A DNA stretch of 25,301 bases from Tritrichomonas foetus. Lineage: Eukaryota > Parabasalia > Tritrichomonadida > Tritrichomonadidae. Under the pieces are notes generated by a model. The model did not search any database, had not been told where the DNA came from, and saw only the letters and a list, made by a program, of their open reading frames with translations. Shown in pieces: positions 16,983 through 25,180 of this stretch (position 1 is the stretch's first letter; every line of letters begins with the position of its first letter). Made by a program: the position numbers and the translations under genes. The stretch is taken from contig MLAK01000906.1 in assembly GCA_001839685.1 (NCBI GenBank), positions 1 through 25,301 on the forward strand, given 5' to 3'.

Positions 16983-17294
16983 ATCAAAATCTTAAACAAA
17001 AAAATATGAATTCATTCAAGACATCATTAAATAATTCAAAAAACACAGGATGAGCGAAAACAAATGATACAAAGGAAAGACAAAACAGAGAAAACTAGAC
17101 AATAAATGGAAAATACCCGATCTTAACAAGAGAAAATCAGGAAAAGATTTAATAAACCTTTCACCCAAACGAAAGCAATCCTCCAAAAATTCATGAGTCA
17201 ATGAACAAAGTAAAGAATAATTTTTGGAAAAACAAGACAAAGAAATTCATATAATGATAAAAAGACATTGTTCATCACCAAAAAGAACAAATTC

Positions 17295-17320
17295 AAAAAA
17301 AAAAAAAAAAAAAAAAAAAA
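17295..17320. repeat. A26 homopolymer tract
   Basis: Twenty-six consecutive A, then one G and eight more A. No coding remnant abuts it that would suggest a retroposed mRNA tail. It could vary in length between isolates. Confidence 0.95.
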
Positions 17321-17395
17321 GAAAAAAAATCAATTTCCGTCTTTTCACGGACTTGAAAGGAGATCATGAAGTGTATTGGAAGAAAACATGTGCTG

Positions 17396-17419
17396 ATCTA
17401 TATATTATAATATATAGAT
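17396..17419. repeat. Perfect 24-bp palindrome
   Basis: Bases 17396-17407 (ATCTATATATTA) are the exact reverse complement of 17408-17419, with no spacer. In DNA this AT-rich, AT/TA-alternating sequence could extrude as a cruciform. It may simply reflect AT-rich composition. Confidence 0.9.
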
Positions 17420-17817
17420 TGAACTTTTTTCAAATTATAATCTTTAATAAATATGCGAGTGTAGAGTAATATATCTTTTTATTTCTAATGGACTCAAATT
17501 TTTTATCAGAAGAGAATGATGATTCATCAAGGATGATTGAAAATTTGATCGTTTTTTAACTTTTTGATTCTCTTCATTGAATCTAATAGAAGGTTAATTG
17601 TGAAACAACTTTTGATCTTTGTCATGTACTTTTTGATCCGAAAAAGTAAACGTGTTCAACTTTTGTGATGACTTTAACGGTCATCACACAAAAAATGTTT
17701 AGGGGAAATATATTGCCCTTTGTGTCTTCAAAACGTTAGATGTTTTCTACTTTTTGAGATTAATGGCCCAGATTTGAAATAAAATTTTAAATTTGAGAAC
17801 TTGATCAAAATTTTGCC

Positions 17818-18705
17818 ATGACTTCACTTCCTATACGGATGAATTCTTTTAATTACGGACCAGACTCTCCCATTTCTACGCTTAACTCAGGTACCCCTCA
17901 AGATCCTGGGAACACTCTCGATACCAATATCACACCAAATTTCTCGAATCTTTCTTCCAACATTGAGAATTTAAATTCCAGTGGAGGGATTTCAAATGCA
18001 TTTAATTCGCCTATTTCTAACACATGTAATTCAATAAGTACATCAACAAGGCAGCCAAAGACCAAATTCACTGCAATCGAAGATGATATCATTATTCGCT
18101 TTGTGCATGAATCTGGTGCTCATACTTGGGGCCGCATCGCTCCCCTCCTACCTGGCCGCACACCGCGGCAGGTGAGAGAGCGCTGGGTCAACTACTTATC
18201 GCCAGATGTACGACACGAGCCATTCAGCGAGGAAGAGGACAAAATGATCCTTGACCTTGTTGGCAAATTCGGTAAAAGATGGTCCTGCATCAGCCACTCA
18301 TTTAATCAGAGGACTGATGTTGCCATCAAAAACCGATACATCCTCCTCAAGCGCCGCGAGAAGGCTGCACTCCGCAAACTCCAATTCGAACAGCAAGCAC
18401 TCCAAACGCCACAGCTTCCCCAAATCGAACCTCCTGTTCAAATTGAGTCATCTCCAATCGATCAACCTTCATTCGATCAACAATTGACAAGCTCCTCTCC
18501 AGAAGACAACGAAAACTCCTGCGAAGAGCAAGCCAAGCTTGAGGACGATGATTGCACTGGCATTTTGCAAACAATTGATCTCATTGCTGACACTGAGTCT
18601 TTCCCGATACTCGATGACGCAGCTGAGGGCTGTGCCGAGTGGGACATGGACTCTTATCAGTGGGACGATCAAATGGTTGCAGCATATGATTCCTTCTACT
18701 ACTAG
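17818..18705 (+). CDS. R2R3 Myb-like DNA-binding transcription factor
   Basis: A 295-residue protein starting at ATG 17818. Residues 1-80 are Ser/Asn/Pro-rich and probably disordered. Two Myb repeats follow: R2 at about 82-127 (TKFTAIEDD, then TWGRIAPLLPGRTPRQVRER and W123) and R3 at about 132-178 (EPFSEEEDKMIL, RWSCISHSF, then DVAIKNRYILLKRR). The middle tryptophans (Trp104, Trp155) are kept; the first and last are replaced by Phe or Tyr, common in protist Mybs. R3 carries the KNRY recognition helix. The C-terminal 110 residues are Gln/Pro-rich and then acidic (NENSCEEQAKLEDDD), suggesting an activation region. The layout is that of the Trichomonas Myb1-3 group, which binds promoter elements near initiators; target genes here are unknown. 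GC content is high in the Myb domain, consistent with strong constraint. Confidence 0.93.
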   Translation: MTSLPIRMNSFNYGPDSPISTLNSGTPQDPGNTLDTNITPNFSNLSSNIENLNSSGGISNAFNSPISNTCNSISTSTRQPKTKFTAIEDDIIIRFVHESGAHTWGRIAPLLPGRTPRQVRERWVNYLSPDVRHEPFSEEEDKMILDLVGKFGKRWSCISHSFNQRTDVAIKNRYILLKRREKAALRKLQFEQQALQTPQLPQIEPPVQIESSPIDQPSFDQQLTSSSPEDNENSCEEQAKLEDDDCTGILQTIDLIADTESFPILDDAAEGCAEWDMDSYQWDDQMVAAYDSFYY

Positions 18706-18762
18706 TTAGATTGAATATTTAACTAGTTTTTTTTCTTTTTTTATTGCACTTTTAATCCGAAC

Positions 18763-18815
18763 TGGGAGTCGGTCCATTGCTCCAATGGTGCCTCATGGCA
18801 TATGGAGCAGATCAT
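18763..18815 (+). other. Hairpin-rich segment 3' of the Myb gene
   Basis: About 60 bases past the Myb stop the sequence becomes GC-rich and can fold: TGCTCC (18778-18783) pairs with GGAGCA (18804-18809) and encloses TGCC/GGCA (18789-18792, 18797-18800). A competing small hairpin is CCATTG-CTC-CAATGG. It may be part of the Myb 3' end or a separate small RNA; no Pol III boxes are visible. Confidence 0.4.
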
Positions 18816-18894
18816 GATCGCTTCTGTTTGTATTAAATATTATTTACTCGAATCTTTTCGCCTTCCTTTTTTTTCTTCGATTATTTCATAATGT

Positions 18895-19060
18895 CAAGCT
18901 CGCATTTTTGCGTGCCACAAAGGTAGTGGGAATCAGCAGGTATGATTCCCTCCTTCAATCGGTGTGTCCGTGTGTCTAAACAGTGAGCGTGAGAGGAACG
19001 GGTGGGGCGGGAAAGGGCTGTCAGGATCGCATGAGCGCATTTCGATCCAAAAAGAATTCT
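18895..19060. ncRNA. Candidate structured RNA (GC-rich island), strand uncertain
   Basis: A sharply GC-rich block in an otherwise AT-rich 2.3-kb gap. Plus-strand hairpins are CGCA-TTTT-TGCG (18901-18912), GGGAATCA-GCAGGTA-TGATTCCC (18928-18950, 8 bp perfect) and GGATCG (19024-19029) with CGATCC (19043-19048) enclosing ATG-AGCG-CAT. Between them lie purine-rich runs (GAGAGGAACGGGTGGGGCGGGAAAGGG). No ATG-started ORF covers it. I compared it by eye with U1-U6, U3, RNase P/MRP and SRP RNAs and found no decisive signature. No T-run terminator follows on either strand. It could instead be a regulatory DNA island. Confidence 0.4.
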
Positions 19061-21063
19061 GAAGAAAAGATTACACCACACATTGAATCATATGTGTTAG
19101 CGAATAATGAATGAATGAAGCAAAGAATTCTTCGGAATGTTGAGTTTTTTATATTTGATGTGATTTGGGAATTTCTTTACGTCTGGAGGAACTGTCACAC
19201 TTCAAAATGTTGAACTGGCAAAAGTGAATGTAAGTGTGATTCTAATGTATGTGTGATTTTATTAGAGTCGCAAATGCAATCAGAAACATGTGTATTCACA
19301 ACTCATCATTTTAAACTTTTGATTAATTATTGATCAATGTAAAATACGAAAGCATTTACATTACTTGTTGATTCTAGAAATATTCACAAATAAAAATGTG
19401 AAATGTTTACCCAACGAAATAACTTATTCATGAATTAATTCAGAAAATCATTGAGATGTATTGTTCTTTTCAATACATTCCCATTTTATATGATCAAATC
19501 ACTTTCTTGGTCATAGATTTCGAAAACATCTTCTTCCTGAAACTCTTTACAAAATAGTAAAAAGCTGACAGACATAAAAAATAGAATAATGAATAAAAAG
19601 TGAATTTAGTAGTTCGATTTTTTTATTTCTTCTTTTAATGATACTCATCAATACATTTCTTTTCAAATTTTTGTTGACATTTATCAAAAATTATGTCTTC
19701 CATTCATTGGAATTTCATCTATTAATGTTTTAATAATTATTATGAATGGATGAAAATCATCTTTAGATACAGCAAATGATACTCACAAAATATCCCAATT
19801 GGCGACAAAGCAAATCGTAAATAAGAAATAGTCTACATTTATTTCTCCTTATTTTAGAATTATTAACCAAGAATATTCCCAATAATATCTTTGATAATAT
19901 TGATTCACAATCAATGAAAGCAACTTCAAATTATATGAAAGCGACACTTCCATTCGAATCGTAAATCACAGAAAACATTATTTTTCTAATGTCTCCATTG
20001 GCACAATTTATCATAAAAGATTGATTCACCAAATTATATAATGTATATGCACGAAATAATCTGAAATGAATTAAAAATATTGATCAAATCTCACCAATCA
20101 GGAATGCTATAGCAGTATTGAATCATTTCAGAGTATTAGCCAATATCCTTTTTAATTCTCTTTAATCAGAAATCATCAACGCATCACCAATTTCACAAAG
20201 AAATTCAACAGAGAAAGAAATCATTAATTTTATTAATGATTCTGTTTTCAAGAATGGGAAAAGAACTATTGATAATTTATTTCTACTTTGATTCCCGAAT
20301 CATGATCATATTCAACAATCATTGTAAACTCATCAAAAGTTGTCGAAAATTCACACTATTATTTTACGAAAAATGTTTTTCTATGAATCTTCTATGATTT
20401 CGAAATCAAATGGAATCACTAGATATTACGATTAGATCTTATTCTAAAAATCAAAAATCGGAATACTAGGTTCAAAAATCAATTCATTATATGAAAATAT
20501 ATTTATTGGTTAACGAATCTTGAAAATTATAAAAAGATTCAAGAAATCAATGAAGATATCATCGACAACATAATAAATTATCAGACTTAGATATTTAGTT
20601 GGAGATTATTCGTTTGCCAATATATTTGATGTTACTGCCTATCCAGAAGGATATTCACATCGAAGTTCTGTGATACAATCGGAGAATAGTTGTTTGTTAT
20701 CAAACAAGATATGTGAGTGTGGTTGTATTATAACTTAACTGACTATATTCACGCGGATCCAGATATTCTAAAAATCTTTCTATAAATATTTTTTAATTCT
20801 TTGGTTTCTCCGACATTCTATATTTGGTAGACAAAAAATTGTCTATAAATGGCCAAATTATGGAATATGCTGTACTCCAGAAATAAAAACCTTGAAATCG
20901 AATAGCATTATTTCCTTTGCAGTTCCAAAAAATATCAAAGAAATAGAATTAACCATATTGGGAAGATAAAAGAGGGAAAACGCAAAATGTATTTTTGTGG
21001 TTGGGTATTTTTATTTATATTCAAACATTGGTTCTTATTCTTTATATCATTTCGAATTAGTGA
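19061..21063. other. Long intergenic region, possible faint gene relics
   Basis: About 2.0 kb of AT-rich sequence. I scanned both strands for ORFs, tRNA boxes and repeats and found nothing solid. Two stretches look faintly coding but are full of stops: 20092-20280 on the plus strand, and 20811-20969 on the plus strand, which ends ...SIISFAVPKNIKEIEL in a style like BspA-type leucine-rich repeats. Both are too weak to call genes. Confidence 0.4.
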
Positions 21064-22050
21064 TCAGATATCGTTAAAACTCAGTTTAGCTTTAATTTTG
21101 GAATCGTTAACTGCTTTCTTCGCTGATTCTTTATCATAAAACACAATAGAACCAATTCCTCTTAAATCTTCATATACTTTAGATTTATAAACACGACCAT
21201 ATTTCTGTGCACATTTTCGTAAATCTGATAAACTTAATTGGGAAATTGGTACAATTCTTTCTTCTCCATTTTTATCATTGATTGCAATTGTTTCAAAAGA
21301 AACTCTAAATTTTTCATAATACTTATTTAATGAAGGGCCAACAGCTAAAACCATTTCAATACTACTTAATTCATTATTTTCATCTGGTAATTGATAATAA
21401 ATCAATGATTCAATTAAATTATATGCTTCTGTTTTAATTTGTGTCGTAATTTTGAATGTATTAAATTTTGGTGCTTCTTTAAAAATTGTAATTTCTGTTA
21501 TATGAATTTGAGGTAAAGATAAAAGAATCATACTTTTCATTTGTTCAGGTGTATATATTTTTGGAACATTGTACATTAGAACACTTTTGTTTTCAAAAAC
21601 TTTCGTATTATTAATAAACATTTCAATGAATGAAATTTGTTCTGGCGTTGTTGCTTTTATATCTATTGTAGAATGATGCTGATATAATTTGATTTTTGGG
21701 TCTTGGAAACACATTTTGAAAATATTAATAAACTTCTTGAGGTCTTCTGAATTCATCAGCGATTGTGGTACTTCAATATTTCGAAGATTAGTTTTCTGTG
21801 TTTCAACATTACAATACCAAATATCTGAATCCTTTAAATCGGTGTGAAATACTCGATTTAATATATTAACAATTTTGAACGGTTGATATTTCATGACTAA
21901 TTTGAGAAAAACATAATTGGTGTTCTGGTAATAAAATAAGCACGCTTTGATGCATTTTCCTTGAAATGATTGTTGAATTTGTTTATTAGTAGATTGTGAA
22001 TTATAGAAATTATTGATTAAGAAATAATAATATTTCATATTATAATTCAT
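21064..22050 (-). CDS. Putative RNA-binding protein with degenerate RRM-like domains
   Basis: A 328-residue protein. The best domain signal is residues 246-325: beta (FRVSFETIAI), helix (SLSDLRKCAQKYG), beta (VYKSKVYEDL), then RGIGSIVFY, which matches the RNP1 pattern (R/K-G-x-G-x-V/I-x-F), and helix ESAKKAVNDSK. This is the beta-alpha-beta-beta-alpha order of an RRM. Residues 155-225 (SVLMYNVPK, EQMKSMILLSLP, EITIFKE, FKITTQI, EAYNLIESL) look like a second, more degenerate RRM. The N-terminal 100 residues may be another fold of the same type. RNP1 aromatics are partly replaced, so RNA contact is uncertain. It is transcribed divergently from the coiled-coil gene at 22270. The ATG at 22050 has an initiator 15 bases upstream; an in-frame ATG four codons later is possible. 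Confidence 0.8.
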   Translation of the reverse strand: MNYNMKYYYFLINNFYNSQSTNKQIQQSFQGKCIKACLFYYQNTNYVFLKLVMKYQPFKIVNILNRVFHTDLKDSDIWYCNVETQKTNLRNIEVPQSLMNSEDLKKFINIFKMCFQDPKIKLYQHHSTIDIKATTPEQISFIEMFINNTKVFENKSVLMYNVPKIYTPEQMKSMILLSLPQIHITEITIFKEAPKFNTFKITTQIKTEAYNLIESLIYYQLPDENNELSSIEMVLAVGPSLNKYYEKFRVSFETIAINDKNGEERIVPISQLSLSDLRKCAQKYGRVYKSKVYEDLRGIGSIVFYDKESAKKAVNDSKIKAKLSFNDI

Positions 22051-22062
22051 TAGATATATAAA

Positions 22063-22067
22063 AATGA
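22063..22067 (-). promoter_or_regulatory. Inr-like TCATT upstream of the RRM-like gene
   Basis: The minus strand reads TCATT, matching TCAYW, with its A at 22065, 15 bases before the ATG at 22050. It forms the left half of a compact divergent promoter region. Confidence 0.45.
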
Positions 22068-22249
22068 AGATAAGTATGTTTTTTGGGAAAAATTTCCATC
22101 ATGAAATTTTTTGACTTGAAAACACGACCAGATTTTAACACAAAATTGATAAACATTTGATGACCAGATAAATCCACAAAAAGTTGAAAACGAATTTGAC
22201 CTTCAAAAATAGACGTTAATTTTCGATAATCCTCAAAATCCGTTCAAGT

Positions 22250-22254
22250 TCATT
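22250..22254 (+). promoter_or_regulatory. Inr-like TCATT upstream of the coiled-coil gene
   Basis: TCATT (A at 22252) lies 18 bases upstream of the ATG at 22270. It mirrors the initiator of the divergent neighbour; about 185 bases separate the two inferred start sites. Confidence 0.5.
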
Positions 22255-22269
22255 TTCGGAAACTTAAAA

Positions 22270-23028
22270 ATGAGTCGCCGTACAATCCGATTTCGCCCAA
22301 CTCTTCCCGACCAACAATATAGAAGTATCGCGTCAGCCCGCATGCCACGCCGTGATGTCGGACCATCAGAACCCCAAATTTCGAGTAATGATATTTTAAA
22401 TTTGAAAAAAGAGCTGAATAGCTTGACAAAGGAGAAAAGTTTACTTAAAGCCAAAATTCAAAGACTTAGTGACGCGCTCAAAGAAAACCGCCCCAAGATT
22501 ACAAATCAACGTGCTACCAATAATCTCATGAAAGAAATGCGGAAAATCGAACAATATAACGCCGGACGTCGTGCAGAGATCGCCACCATAATGAGGAGCG
22601 ATTTGGCTGCTGAAATTTCTGAACAACAACAGGAATCTCTTCTTTTATATCAAGAAATCAATCGAATCAACAAAAGAAAGAAAGAAGCCGATAGAGAACT
22701 TTTAGAAGTAAACGAACAGCTCGAAATTGTTTCCCAGCAATTTTCAGCTGAAAATTTGAGAATCGCCCAAAATAAATTGGCCGATCTGGAACAAGAAATT
22801 TCTTTACAAGAAAAGAGAAACGAAAGACTTCGTGCTCAGATTGAGGAAGCTGACCAGGAAAGAAGTAAGGCCGAAGAGGCTTCAAGTGAAAATTTACAAA
22901 AGCAGATTTCAATTCTCGAACAAAAAATTCAAGAGGAGCAAAAATCAAACCAAGAGCTTGATCGGGAAATTGAAGAAACAAGAAAGAAATACGATGAGGA
23001 GCTTCAGAAACTGCAAAAAGAATTGTAA
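22270..23028 (+). CDS. Coiled-coil protein, 252 residues, function unknown
   Basis: Residues 1-35 are basic and proline-containing (MSRRTIRFRPTLPDQQYRS), and the rest is continuous coiled coil. The segment of about 40-70 (ILNLKKELNSLTKEKSLLKAKIQRL) is followed by a short break with prolines (KENRPKITNQ), a pattern seen in conserved cytoskeletal and ciliary coiled-coil proteins. From 120 onward it is Glu/Gln/Lys-rich heptad repeat, ending in EELQKLQKEL. I cannot assign a family. A cytoskeletal or basal-body role is only a guess. The ATG is supported by the initiator 18 bases upstream. There is no signal peptide or membrane segment. Confidence 0.85.
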   Translation: MSRRTIRFRPTLPDQQYRSIASARMPRRDVGPSEPQISSNDILNLKKELNSLTKEKSLLKAKIQRLSDALKENRPKITNQRATNNLMKEMRKIEQYNAGRRAEIATIMRSDLAAEISEQQQESLLLYQEINRINKRKKEADRELLEVNEQLEIVSQQFSAENLRIAQNKLADLEQEISLQEKRNERLRAQIEEADQERSKAEEASSENLQKQISILEQKIQEEQKSNQELDREIEETRKKYDEELQKLQKEL

Positions 23029-23131
23029 TTGGAATCTAAAATGTTTAGATAGTTATTTTTAGTAAACTGTATTGTTATTGCTTTGAAATGTAGCTTGTCA
23101 ATTGTTGAAACATTTTTGAAATCATAATGGT

Positions 23132-23272
23132 ATGACTCAAGTCGAATTCGACGATATAAATCCCATCATTGGAATTAATCAAGTCAATCAAGTGACAAGC
23201 CTGATTAAAGATTGGGCCTTTCACCATTTGGCGAAGATGATGAAGGAAATGATGTCGATCTCACAAAAATAA
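23132..23272 (+). CDS. Possible small gene, 46 residues
   Basis: An ATG-started ORF (MTQVEFDDINPIIGINQVNQ onwards) preceded at 23123-23127 by TCATA, a TCAYW match 7 bases before the ATG. The first 30 residues look protein-like. From about 23210 a second frame gives a more natural-looking end (SPFGEDDEGNDVDLTKIRR, then TAA), so the present ORF end may reflect a frameshift, and the locus could be a relic. I recognise no family. Confidence 0.3.
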   Translation: MTQVEFDDINPIIGINQVNQVTSLIKDWAFHHLAKMMKEMMSISQK

Positions 23273-23366
23273 GACGATAAACTTGTTGAAAAACGAGTTC
23301 AGAATATTAAATGATTATATTAACCCCATACAAGTCCCAAAACACTAGAAAAAACATTTTATAATC

Positions 23367-23408
23367 TCTCTGTCTCTGTCTCTTTTTCTTTTTCTTTTTT
23401 TTTTTTTC
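23367..23408. repeat. Pyrimidine-rich simple-sequence tract
   Basis: Alternating CT units (TCTCTCTGTCTCTGTCTC) grade into TTTTTC units and then a long T run. This is ordinary microsatellite-like sequence in an intergenic region. Confidence 0.8.
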
Positions 23409-24475
23409 AATTTGAACATTTTAGACCAAAGGGTGAGCAAGCAGAATAGAAAGTGTCATACTTTGATAGCCAATAAATGGATAATCACTCGAAGAGCATT
23501 TCTTTTAATCAATCTAATCAAGTTTACCCAAATAAGTTTGAATGAAGTGAAGAATAAAAAGAAATTGTAATGATAATTGGCAATCGACTATTCATGCTTT
23601 TGTTCTTTTTTGATAGCTTTATTGAAAGAGTAGATTTAACAAGTGCTTTAGTTTTTTTCTCTTCATTTTTCTGGAAATCGTTGATATCAATAATTGATTA
23701 TTTCTTTATAGATACTATTCTTCATTTGGAGATGCATCAGGCTTCATAAAAGAAGTAGTGATAAAGTTTGTTAATTTTTAGCCTGATTAATTACATTTGT
23801 TCATTATCATTCGTCCTCCACACCAATTGGTTCAGTCATCCCCCTATGAAATCAACAAAGAAAAGATTAATATACTTAAAGCGCTTCTCAGTTAGAACAT
23901 GGAATGCTTCGTGGTGATTCCAGTTTACATGAATCTTCTATTTTGGGAAAAACAGTAGTTGGAAATATCAATATTTCATAACAAAACAGATTCATCATCA
24001 AATCAACTTTCATAAATACATTCGATAAAGTGATTCTCGTTTTATTTTTTTAACATGTGCTCAGAAAATGTTGAGGAACGAATTTATACAATATTTACAG
24101 GAAAAATGATTGCTGTTAATATATTTCGAGATCCATTTGTTGAGATCATTAATATATTTGAGACAATCAACTGAATAATGATAGTCAAAAATGTGAAAAA
24201 AACAGTATCAAAAAGTTCTACGAAACGGAGTTTTGAGAGAGAGATTTCTGTTAAGTTCAGAATTTTGGGTTTGATGGCAAGATTATATTTTATACAGTCA
24301 AATTTAATATGCACATGATGTCTCTTTGAATCAAATCTGCACAATATATAATGTAATCAAATATTCTGATAAAATTTCAAAAGTGAATCATTTATTTAAA
24401 AGATATGGGGCAAAATTGAATTACCTTACAGTTGAATCGATCAGGCCATTTTTATACACAATTCTTTAGTTATAT

Positions 24476-24480
24476 TCATT
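24476..24480 (+). promoter_or_regulatory. Inr-like TCATT upstream of the proline-rich ORF
   Basis: TCATT with A at 24478 lies 13 bases upstream of the ATG at 24491, an ideal distance for a trichomonad initiator. It is the main support for this ORF being an expressed gene. Confidence 0.5.
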
Positions 24481-24490
24481 CAAAATTGAT

Positions 24491-25015
24491 ATGTCTGCGC
24501 TTCCAACTCTCGCGGTTTCAGGATTTTCTCAAGCACCGCGAGAAGTGAAAATTGTGCAGCCACCACCCCAACAACCTGAACAACCTATAGTATTGCCGCC
24601 TATCGTTTTGGCGAAATCAGGAAATATCCCGAAAAATCCACGCGCCTCAATCACTCCCAGATATGCTCATCCAAAGATAAAAATCCAAAAGAAAGCTCCC
24701 CGCAGTGCCCGGTTGTATCATTCCAATAATATTATTTTGCCGCCATTAGATGACATAAATGCGGTTCCGAGTTCTCCACTGATCACAGATGAAATCAGTA
24801 ATGATGCTAATGCCAGCACCAGCAACTATGACTTAAAAAATGATCCAAATTTGCTGACCAATGATATGTCGCACCAGAGGGACTATTTTGACGATAATGA
24901 CTATGGAGATAAACAAACAGACGCTTTTGATGTAGCTGTTGGGGGAGTAGGTGAACGAGGCTTCCACAGCGAAGAGCTGAGCGTTATTATGGGACAGCCA
25001 AAAATTATCGACTGA
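24491..25015 (+). CDS. Low-complexity proline-rich protein, function unknown
   Basis: A 174-residue protein with an ATG start. Residues 20-45 are Pro/Gln-rich (VQPPPQQPEQPIVLPPIVLA). Residues 46-75 are basic with several PR/PK pairs (NIPKNPRASITPRYAHPK). After ILPPLDD (about 82-88), residues 96-145 are acidic and Asn-rich (NDANASTSNYDLKNDPN, YFDDNDYGD). There is no predicted membrane segment, catalytic motif or recognised domain; it is probably largely disordered and might bind partners through its proline and basic segments. Codon use is mixed and GC content exceeds that of the flanking intergenic DNA, which supports coding. It has no visible paralogue in the window. The ORF ends about 170 bases before the tandem repeat at the window edge. 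Confidence 0.75.
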   Translation: MSALPTLAVSGFSQAPREVKIVQPPPQQPEQPIVLPPIVLAKSGNIPKNPRASITPRYAHPKIKIQKKAPRSARLYHSNNIILPPLDDINAVPSSPLITDEISNDANASTSNYDLKNDPNLLTNDMSHQRDYFDDNDYGDKQTDAFDVAVGGVGERGFHSEELSVIMGQPKIID

Positions 25016-25180
25016 AGCTGTGTTTGATGGTTATTTCTTTTTTCGGTATATTTATTAATAAATATTATTATTTTGTGAATCTGGCTTTTTCATTTATTTC
25101 ATTTTGTGTTTGATCATTGACGAGAAAATCTCAAGTAGCGAGAATGTCAATGAATGAATGAAAATAATAGAATATAGAAC

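Larger units (their letters stand above)
16983..17817. other. Intergenic region with A26 tract and 24-bp palindrome
   Basis: 835 bases upstream of the Myb gene. The first half is strongly A-rich on the plus strand and contains 26 consecutive A at 17295-17320. A perfect AT-only-core palindrome of 24 bases lies at 17396-17419. Near 17668-17694 GTGATGAC and GTCATCAC form a small hairpin (TTTAACG loop). No ORF shows family resemblance. I see no TCAYW site close to the Myb start. Confidence 0.55.
23029..24490. other. Intergenic region with low-complexity tract and one small ORF
   Basis: About 1.46 kb of AT-rich sequence. A pyrimidine tract of CT, then T-rich, repeats occupies 23367-23408. A 46-codon ORF lies at 23132-23272 and is listed separately. 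Otherwise I see no gene, RNA gene or repeat; a minus-strand open frame at 24084-24344 lacks an ATG start and any family resemblance. The far end holds the initiator of the next gene. Confidence 0.5.

Noticed and set aside
17081..17095. ACAGAG as in U6 snRNA
   Set aside because: No AGC triad or internal stem-loop sequence follows; it is a chance hexamer in A-rich DNA.
18010..18030. CTAACACATG resembling the trichomonad 3' splice signal ACTAACACACAG
   Set aside because: It lies inside an intact Myb reading frame and there is no matching 5' GTAYGT site upstream.
18840..18870. ATCTTTTCGCCTTCC resembling the 5' end of U2 snRNA
   Set aside because: The essential following U2 motifs (GGCTAAGATC, GTAGTATCTG) are absent; the sequence runs into a T tract.
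18918..18942. AGGTAGTGGGAATCAGCAGG resembling SRP RNA helix 8 (GGAA...AGCAG)
   Set aside because: The bases flanking the supposed GGAA loop cannot pair as required, while the same bases form a perfect alternative 8-bp hairpin.
18881..19081. 66-codon open frame on the minus strand over the GC island
   Set aside because: It starts at GTG with no internal ATG until its very end and has no family resemblance. The open frame reflects GC richness.
24084..24344. 86-codon hydrophobic open frame on the minus strand
   Set aside because: It begins with TTG, its first ATG has no context, and the composition is that of AT-rich intergenic DNA.
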